Positions 42,470 through 47,714 of a stretch of DNA of 47,714 nt are shown piece by piece. The stretch lies in assembly GCA_023458615.1 (NCBI GenBank), contig JAEWYV010000053.1, forward strand, positions 1 to 47,714. The letters are read 5' to 3'. Each line of letters starts with the position of its first letter. The first letter of the stretch is position 1. The notes under the pieces are model-generated. The model saw nothing but the letters and a program-made list of their open reading frames with translations. It was not told the origin of the DNA and did no database searches. The DNA is from Bacillota bacterium. Its GTDB lineage: Bacteria > Bacillota > Clostridia > Christensenellales > CAG-138. Both the position numbers and the translations under genes were made by a program.

Positions 42470-43444
42470 ATGATCAGTGTTTTCATTGACGCGAATATAT
42501 GGTTATCTCTATATGATTTTTCAAGCGATGATTTGGAACAATTTCGAAAGCTTGGAGACATGATAGATTCTGATGTAGAAATACTTTTCACAGAACAAGT
42601 TAGGGATGAAGTATATAGAAATCGAGAGAACAAGATCAAAGATGTTCTAGGCAAGTTTGAGAAACTTACTTTGCAGATTCCAAATATTTGCAAAGGATAT
42701 GATGAATATGATGATTTTAAGAACAGAATCCGAGACTTGTCGGATAAACACGCTTTCATATTAAGGAAAATCAAACAAGATGCAAAAGAAGGGACATTGC
42801 ATGCAGATAAAGTCATAAATTCTATCTTTGATAGAATTAAACCTCTAGGTTGTACAGCTGAAAATATCGAACATGCTAAACAGCGTTATGATAAAGGCAA
42901 TCCTCCCGGGAAAGATGGAAAATATGGAGATGCAATCAATTGGGAGATTTTACTAGAATTAGCTCCAAAAGGTGAGGATATATACTTTGTTAGCGCTGAT
43001 AAAGATTATCGATCAACACTTGATGAAACTTCGTTTAACCAATTCTTGCAGAATGAATGGAAAACAAAAAAGCAATCCAATTTATTTTTCTATCGCACAT
43101 TAAGCGATTTTATTAGTAATCATGTTAGTACTATAGAGTTGAAATCGGAAAACGAGAAGAAAGAAAGTATTGAAAAACTGCGTTGTAGCGGAAGTTTTTC
43201 TGGAACGCATCATTACATTTCTTTATTAGAACGTTATGCAACCTGGTCACCTGATCAAGTTGTCGAGTTGTGTAGTATAGCGGAAAACAATCCTCAGGTG
43301 GGATGGATAATTGGCGATGATGATGTCCAAGCATTCTACACATCCTTATTGTCGAATGGAATAGCGGACAAAGTGAAATCACCATCTGTCGATTGGGTAG
43401 TTAAAAAACTTAACGAAATTGAGAACCCAGAGAGTGAGGATTAA
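42470..43444 (+). CDS. PIN-domain nuclease (PIN_8/DUF4935-like) with C-terminal extension
   Basis: The 324-aa protein has an N-terminal PIN domain with the acidic residues for metal-dependent RNA cleavage: D7 (VFIDANIW), E47, D154 (GDAINWEILLE) and D177 (FVSADKDY). The last ~110 residues are a separate domain of unknown fold. There is no adjacent small antitoxin. Large PIN_8 proteins occur inside restriction and other defence loci, where they may cut RNA on infection. It starts after GAGGG, is AT-rich, and ends 2 nt before the hsdR start. Confidence 0.85.
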   Translation: MISVFIDANIWLSLYDFSSDDLEQFRKLGDMIDSDVEILFTEQVRDEVYRNRENKIKDVLGKFEKLTLQIPNICKGYDEYDDFKNRIRDLSDKHAFILRKIKQDAKEGTLHADKVINSIFDRIKPLGCTAENIEHAKQRYDKGNPPGKDGKYGDAINWEILLELAPKGEDIYFVSADKDYRSTLDETSFNQFLQNEWKTKKQSNLFFYRTLSDFISNHVSTIELKSENEKKESIEKLRCSGSFSGTHHYISLLERYATWSPDQVVELCSIAENNPQVGWIIGDDDVQAFYTSLLSNGIADKVKSPSVDWVVKKLNEIENPESED

Positions 43445-43446
43445 CA

Positions 43447-46400
43447 ATGCCCTTCACCGAATCCAACTACGAAAACTGCATCCTCTCCCTGCTGGAGGAC
43501 ATGGGCTACATCCGCCTCTACGGGCCGGACGTGCCGCGCGATTACCGCGACCCACTCTATGAGGCCGCGCTTCTAGCCGCGTTGACCGTGGTCAACCCCC
43601 GCCTGCCGGAGGAAGCCCTCGCGGACGCGGTGAACCGCATCAAGGATCTCGGCGCGGGCAGCCTACTGCAAAAGAACGCCGTCTTCATGAACTATCTGCA
43701 AAACGGCGTACCCGTGCGCTATTTCGAAAAGGGCGCGGAGCGCTCCAACCTCGTCTACCTCATCGACTATGAGCACCCGGAACGCAACACCTACCACGCC
43801 ATCAACCAATGGACATTTATAGAATATTCCGAAAAGCGGCCGGATGTGGTGCTCTTCATCAACGGCCTGCCGCTGGTGGTCATCGAGCTCAAGTCCCCCT
43901 CCCGCGCGGAGACGGACGCCTCGGAAGCCTACCGCCAGATCAAGAACTACCTGCAGGAGATCCCCTCGTTCTTTGCCTACAACGCCATCTGCGCAATCAG
44001 CGACCTCTCCGCGAGCAAGGCGGGAACGATTACCGCCAGCGAAGACCGCTTTATGGAATGGAAAACCAAGGACGGCAAGGGCGAAACAAAGCTCTTTGCA
44101 GATTACGAAACCTTCTTTGAGGGCATGCTTGACCGCACGCGGCTGCTAGACATCCTAAAAAACTTCGTCTGCTTCTCCGTAGAGACGGAAGGCACGGCGA
44201 AGATTCTCGCCGCCTATCATCAGTATTTCGCGGTGAAAAAGGCGGTGGAATCCACGCGCCAGGCAACACAGACCGACGGCAAGGGCGGCGTGTTTTGGCA
44301 CACGCAGGGCAGCGGGAAGTCGCTCTCCATGGTGTTTTATGCGCATCTATTGCAGGAAGCGCTCCATTCTCCGACCATCGTCGTGCTCACCGACCGAAAC
44401 GATCTGGACGACCAGCTCTATTCGCAATTTGCCAAGTGTAAGGACTTTCTGCGGCAGACCCCCATTCAGGCGGAGAGCCGCGCGCACCTGAAGGAACTGC
44501 TCGAAGGGCGCGAGGCAAACGGCATCCTCTTCACCACCATGCAAAAGTTTGAGGAGGTTGGCGAGCCGCTCTCCAAGCGCAGAAACATCATCGTCATGGC
44601 GGACGAAGCGCACCGCGGGCAGTATGGGCTAGAAGAAAAGATCGACGCCAAGACCGGGCATGTGCAGGTTGGCACCGCGCGCATCATTCGCGACAGCCTG
44701 CCGAACGCGACGTATATCGGCTTCACGGGTACGCCGCTGAGCGAAAAGGATCGCAGCACGCGCGAGGTCTTCGGCGACTATATCGACATCTACGACATGA
44801 CGCAGGCGGTGCTGGATGGCGCGACGAAGCCGGTCTATTATGAGAGCCGCGTGATCAAGCTCAAGCTCAATCAAAAGGCGCTGGATCTCATCGACGCAGA
44901 GTATGACCGCTTCGCCGAGAATGCGGAGCAGTTCGTCATACAAAAAAGCATGCACGAGATGGGCCGCATGGATGCCGTGCTCGGCGCTGACGAGACCATT
45001 GACTCGCTGGTGCGCGATATCATTGAGCACTATGAGGACAGCCGCGCGAACCTTCTCACCGGCAAGGCGATGATCGTTGCGTATTCGCGCCCGATTGCCA
45101 TGAAGATTTACCGCCGCATTCTGCATCTTCGCCCGGCTTGGTCGGAAAAGGTGCAGGTTGTTATGACCTCCAATAACGACGACCCGGAGGATTGGCGGCA
45201 GATCATCGGCAACAGCGCGCGCAAAGCCGAGCTCGCCAAACGCTTTAAGGATAACGCAGACCCGTTCAAGATCGCCATCGTGGTCGATATGTGGCTCACG
45301 GGGTTTGATGTACCGTCTCTTGCGACGATGTACGTCTACAAACCCATGGCGGGGCATAATCTCATGCAGGCCATCGCGCGCGTCAACCGCGTGTTCGGGG
45401 ACAAGGAAGGCGGCCTCGTGGTGGACTATGTTGGCATCGCCGCCGCGCTCAAGCAGGCGATGAATGACTATACCCAGCGTGACCGCAGCAACTACGGCGA
45501 GATGGACATCGCGAAAGCGGCATATCCGAAGTTTCGCGAGAAGTTGGAGGTCTGCCGGAGCCTGCTGCACGGGTTTGAATACAATCGTTTTCTCAACGGA
45601 AGCGATCAGGAGCGCGCAAAGAGCATCACCGGCGGCGTGAACTTCCTGCTGGCGCGCGAGAAGGAGAAAGAGAAGGAAGCATTCATCAAGGAAGCGCTCC
45701 TGTTGCGGCAGGCGCTCTCGCTCTGCGGTAGCCTCGCGAATCGCGAGCAGCGATTTGAGGCGGCGTTTTTCGAGTCGTTGCGGACGCTTCTAGTGCGCCT
45801 CATGGCGGGCGGCGTCGGCGGAAAGCCATATTCACTCGGCGAGATCAACGCGCGCATCAATGATCTGCTCAAGGCAAGCGTGCAGAGCAGCGGCGTGCTC
45901 AACCTGTTTTCGGACGTGAAGGAATCGCTCTCGCTCTTTGATCCGAACTTCCTCGCCGAAATCGCTAAGATGAAGGAGAAGAACCTCGCGATAGAGATTT
46001 TGCGCAAGCTTATCGCCGAGCAGGTGACGGTTTATAAGCGCACGAACTTGGTGAAATCCGAAAAGTTCTCCGAATTGATTCAGCGAACCATGAACGCGTA
46101 TTTCAACGGCTTGTTGACCAACGAGGAAGTCATCGCAGAACTACTCAAGATGGCCGACCTTATGGCGCAGGCGAGCGCGGAAGGCGCGCAGCTTGGGTTG
46201 ACCGCAGAGGAGACCGCATTTTACGACGCACTGACCAAGCCGGAGGCGGTCAAGGACTTCTATCAAAACGACGAACTTGTCGCGATCACAAAAGAGCTCA
46301 CCGATATGCTCCGTAAGAGTCGCACCATAGACTGGCAAAAGAAAGAGACCGCGCGTGCGAAGATGCGCAGCATGGTCAAACGGTTGCTCAAGAAATATCA

Positions 46401-46479
46401 TTACCCGCCCGAAGGGCTGGACGACGCACTGAGCATCGTTATCAGTCAGTGCGAGATGTGGACGGAGAATGCGGATTAA
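43447..46479 (+). CDS. hsdR: Type I restriction endonuclease subunit HsdR
   Basis: The 1010-aa motor and nuclease subunit has an N-terminal PD-ExK nuclease (RPDVVLF near 131 and ELK near 147), two RecA-like helicase domains with Walker A GSGKS near 290 and DEAH in MADEAHRGQYG near 386, and a long helical C-terminal region that binds the methylase. It translocates unmodified DNA and cuts it at a distance. All key residues are present and the length is normal. It follows the PIN gene at once and ends shortly before attR. Confidence 0.95.
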   Translation: MPFTESNYENCILSLLEDMGYIRLYGPDVPRDYRDPLYEAALLAALTVVNPRLPEEALADAVNRIKDLGAGSLLQKNAVFMNYLQNGVPVRYFEKGAERSNLVYLIDYEHPERNTYHAINQWTFIEYSEKRPDVVLFINGLPLVVIELKSPSRAETDASEAYRQIKNYLQEIPSFFAYNAICAISDLSASKAGTITASEDRFMEWKTKDGKGETKLFADYETFFEGMLDRTRLLDILKNFVCFSVETEGTAKILAAYHQYFAVKKAVESTRQATQTDGKGGVFWHTQGSGKSLSMVFYAHLLQEALHSPTIVVLTDRNDLDDQLYSQFAKCKDFLRQTPIQAESRAHLKELLEGREANGILFTTMQKFEEVGEPLSKRRNIIVMADEAHRGQYGLEEKIDAKTGHVQVGTARIIRDSLPNATYIGFTGTPLSEKDRSTREVFGDYIDIYDMTQAVLDGATKPVYYESRVIKLKLNQKALDLIDAEYDRFAENAEQFVIQKSMHEMGRMDAVLGADETIDSLVRDIIEHYEDSRANLLTGKAMIVAYSRPIAMKIYRRILHLRPAWSEKVQVVMTSNNDDPEDWRQIIGNSARKAELAKRFKDNADPFKIAIVVDMWLTGFDVPSLATMYVYKPMAGHNLMQAIARVNRVFGDKEGGLVVDYVGIAAALKQAMNDYTQRDRSNYGEMDIAKAAYPKFREKLEVCRSLLHGFEYNRFLNGSDQERAKSITGGVNFLLAREKEKEKEAFIKEALLLRQALSLCGSLANREQRFEAAFFESLRTLLVRLMAGGVGGKPYSLGEINARINDLLKASVQSSGVLNLFSDVKESLSLFDPNFLAEIAKMKEKNLAIEILRKLIAEQVTVYKRTNLVKSEKFSELIQRTMNAYFNGLLTNEEVIAELLKMADLMAQASAEGAQLGLTAEETAFYDALTKPEAVKDFYQNDELVAITKELTDMLRKSRTIDWQKKETARAKMRSMVKRLLKKYHYPPEGLDDALSIVISQCEMWTENAD

Positions 46480-46579
46480 TTCCAACAGAATTTTTAACAT
46501 TTTCCTATGTGAAAATAGAAGTTAGATACATCAGTCCCCGGCTCTACCCAGTTTGAAGCCTAAAAACGCCCTCAATCCG

Positions 46580-46610
46580 GGCAAGAAATTGGCAAGAAAG
46601 GGGCAAGAAA
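46580..46610. repeat. Candidate integrase arm-type sites, right end
   Basis: GGCAAGAAA occurs three times in direct orientation at 46580, 46591 and 46602, spaced 11 bp. The same unit occurs twice near attL. In this arrangement the sites lie about 70-100 bp inside the core, as expected for arm sites of a tyrosine integrase. Confidence 0.62.
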
Positions 46611-46620
46611 ATCCGCATTA

Positions 46621-46638
46621 TCGTACGTGATCGTACGA
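46621..46638. repeat. Inverted repeat near attR
   Basis: TCGTACG-TGAT-CGTACGA is a perfect inverted repeat with 7-bp arms, 40 bp from the core and next to the arm sites. It may bind excisionase or a host bending protein. Confidence 0.45.
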
Positions 46639-46649
46639 GAGGTGATATA

Positions 46650-46677
46650 GAAAAAAGCCCCGAAATCGGGGCTTTTC
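46650..46677 (-). terminator. Phage-supplied terminator after the tRNA gene
   Basis: AGCCCCGA and TCGGGGCT form an 8-bp stem with a T tract on the minus strand (CTTTTTTCT). It directly follows the rebuilt tRNA 3' end and replaces the original terminator now at 5742-5786. It may also stop hsdR transcripts from the other side. Confidence 0.8.
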
Positions 46678-46724
46678 TGGTAGCGGCGATCTGATTCGAA
46701 CAGATGACACTCCGGGTATGAACC
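46678..46724. repeat. Right attachment repeat (attR core)
   Basis: Identical to 5787-5833. It is the 3' part of the intact tRNA-Met gene, so the phage restores the gene when it integrates. Confidence 0.92.
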
Positions 46725-46754
46725 GAATGCTCTAGCCAGCTGAGCTACGCCGCC
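46678..46754 (-). tRNA. tRNA-Met (CAT anticodon), prophage integration site
   Basis: The 77-nt gene folds as a full cloverleaf: acceptor GGCGGCG with CGCCGCT, D arm GCTC/GAGC, anticodon stem TTCGG/CCGGA around TTCATAC (anticodon CAT), T arm ATCTG/CAGAT with TTCGAAT, and an encoded CCA. The anticodon stem lacks the three G-C pairs of initiator tRNA, so elongator tRNA-Met is likely; a tRNA-Ile2 with a modified CAT anticodon cannot be excluded. Confidence 0.93.
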
Positions 46755-46794
46755 ATATTCGCTTGTTTGTGCCGATTTTAGCGGCACATGGTGT

Positions 46795-46823
46795 ATTATA
46801 ACCGCCTGATTCCCCGCTGTCAA
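46795..46823 (-). promoter_or_regulatory. tRNA-Met promoter
   Basis: On the minus strand TTGACA, a 17-nt spacer and TATAAT form a consensus sigma-A promoter about 40 bp before the tRNA. Between them lies GTGCCG/CGGCAC, a small inverted repeat. Confidence 0.85.
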
Positions 46824-47013
46824 TACCAAGATATTACGATCATTTTACAGGATAAAAACGCAAAAATCATATATTTTTTATCGATATATGGGCGTTATGC
46901 CGCTCTTGCGGCTTTTCTTGGCGCACGCGGCATGATACAATCTACAAGTGGAAGATTACCCGCTTGTTTCCCGCGTGGAAACGGTCGGTTTGGATTCGAT
47001 CAAGGAGGAACCA

Positions 47014-47714
47014 ATGATTCGCTATCACGCCCATCCGGTCACACTCAAAAACGGAAAACCGCACGCTGCAGACAAATCCAGCGCCGCCGCGCGGGAGAAA
47101 ACAATCGCCTATTCCATTCTCCGCGCGCACAATGCCTCCGGAGATATGGAGCAGCTGCGCCTTCGCTTTGACGCGCTGATTTCTCACGACATCACCTATG
47201 TTGGCATCATCCAAACCGCGCGGGCCAGCGGCTTAACCGAATTCCCCGTGCCGTATGCCATGACCAACTGCCACAATAGCCTCTGCGCCGTCGGCGGAAC
47301 CATCAACGAGGACGACCACGTCTTCGGCCTCTCCGCTGCAAAAAAATATGGCGGCATCTATGTGCCCGCCAACCTCAGCGTCATCCATAGCTACGCGCGC
47401 GAGGAGCTCGCCGGCTGCGGACGCATGATATTGGGTTCGGACAGCCACACGCGCTATGGCGCTCTGGGTACGCTTGCCATTGGCGAAGGCGGGCCGGAGC
47501 TCGTCAAGCAACTCCTGAAAAACACCTACGATATCGCTGCGCCGGAGGTGGTGCTCTGTTATGTAACGGGTAAGCCGCGCCGCGGCGTTGGCCCGCATGA
47601 CGTTGCCCTTGCGCTCGTCAAGGAAGCGTTTGCCGAAGGGCGCGCCAAGAATAAGATTCTGGAGTTCGTCGGCCCGGGCATTGCGCATCTTTCGGCGGAC
47701 TATCGCAACGGCGT
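47014..47714 (+). CDS. YbhJ/aconitase-family hydratase, 5' part
   Basis: The frame is open from ATG at 47014 to the end of the window (233 codons read), after a strong AAGGAGGA site. The product shows LGSDSHTRYGALG, the aconitase-family motif near the cluster and substrate, and NCHNSLCAVGGTINEDDH with a likely iron-sulfur ligand cysteine. It is related to the large subunit of 3-isopropylmalate dehydratase and to YbhJ; the substrate is unknown. The gene is chromosomal and its 3' end lies outside the window. Confidence 0.82.
   Translation, partial: MIRYHAHPVTLKNGKPHAADKSSAAAREKTIAYSILRAHNASGDMEQLRLRFDALISHDITYVGIIQTARASGLTEFPVPYAMTNCHNSLCAVGGTINEDDHVFGLSAAKKYGGIYVPANLSVIHSYAREELAGCGRMILGSDSHTRYGALGTLAIGEGGPELVKQLLKNTYDIAAPEVVLCYVTGKPRRGVGPHDVALALVKEAFAEGRAKNKILEFVGPGIAHLSADYRNG

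Larger units (their letters stand above)
5787..46724. mobile_element. Integrated siphophage-type prophage with two cargo regions
   Basis: The element is bounded by perfect 47-bp direct repeats of the tRNA-Met 3' half. It carries a tyrosine integrase, a LexA/CI-like repressor, a replication module, and complete packaging, head, tail and lysis gene sets in normal order on the minus strand. It also has cargo at both ends: nucleotide-handling operons on the left and type I restriction-modification with extra genes on the right. No essential structural gene appears broken. The HK97-type head genes and the Dit, Gp37-like and tape-measure genes point to a long non-contractile tail. It may still be inducible; the replication module is small. 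Confidence 0.92.

Noticed and set aside
44629..45570. 313-codon minus-strand frame inside hsdR
   Set aside because: It is a shadow of the helicase domain of hsdR.
46788..47171. 127-codon plus-strand frame before the hydratase
   Set aside because: It overlaps the tRNA promoter and the hydratase start in another frame; the hydratase has a strong ribosome binding site and clear motifs.
1..47714. CRISPR array, diversity-generating retroelement, retron or insertion sequence
   Set aside because: I found no regularly spaced repeats, reverse transcriptase or transposase motifs; the glycine-rich repeats at 15.8-16.4 kb are coding.

Overview
The window is a chromosomal segment of a Bacillota, Clostridia-like bacterium. 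The grounds are a TPP-riboswitch-controlled ThiT, strong AGGAGG-type ribosome binding sites, sigma-A promoters and a phage resembling Firmicutes siphophages. It carries one nearly intact prophage of about 41 kb integrated into a tRNA-Met(CAU) gene. Chromosomal genes lie at 1-5786 and from 46725 on.

Left flank: a thiamine transporter (thiT) behind a TPP riboswitch; a membrane-anchored alkaline-phosphatase/sulfatase-superfamily protein; a LysE-family exporter divergent from a LysR regulator; and a truncated tape-measure gene left by an older, different phage beside the same tRNA locus. Right flank: the intact tRNA-Met with its own promoter, then a YbhJ/aconitase-like hydratase that runs off the window.

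Prophage: a 47-bp direct repeat of the tRNA 3' half (5787-5833 and 46678-46724) marks the ends, and both ends carry GGCAAGAAA repeats that look like integrase arm sites. Late genes read leftward from about 30.2 kb to 13.8 kb: HNH, TerS, TerL, portal, prohead protease, HK97-type capsid, head-tail connectors, tail tube, a tail chaperone with a programmed -1 frameshift (A AAA AAG), tape measure, Dit, Gp37-like protein, tip/fibre proteins, holins and an NlpC/P60 endolysin. A ParB-MTase fusion, two tandem lipoproteins on the opposite strand, an ArpU-like regulator, a small replication module (DnaD-like protein, SSB), HTH proteins, a LexA/CI-type repressor and a tyrosine integrase follow to the right.

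Cargo sits at both ends. The left end (6.2-13.7 kb) is AT-rich and holds two divergent operons rich in nucleotide-handling enzymes. The leftward one has an ABC-type ATPase fused to a SAM methyltransferase, an AvcD-like anti-phage dCTP deaminase and a small protein. The rightward one has an unknown protein, a cytidine-deaminase-like protein, a membrane-tethered DCD/dUTPase-fold protein missing the usual deaminase residues, a radical SAM protein and a Nudix hydrolase. This is the best candidate for an undescribed system, probably anti-phage and acting on the nucleotide pool. The right end (37.8-46.5 kb), between integrase and attR, holds a type I restriction-modification system (hsdM, rhuM, hsdS, hsdR) with a membrane protein and a PIN nuclease inserted before hsdR. 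A duplicated 70-bp hsdR start records that rearrangement.

Functional assignments come from reading motifs in the translated sequence. No database search was possible, so family names without clear motifs carry lower confidence.
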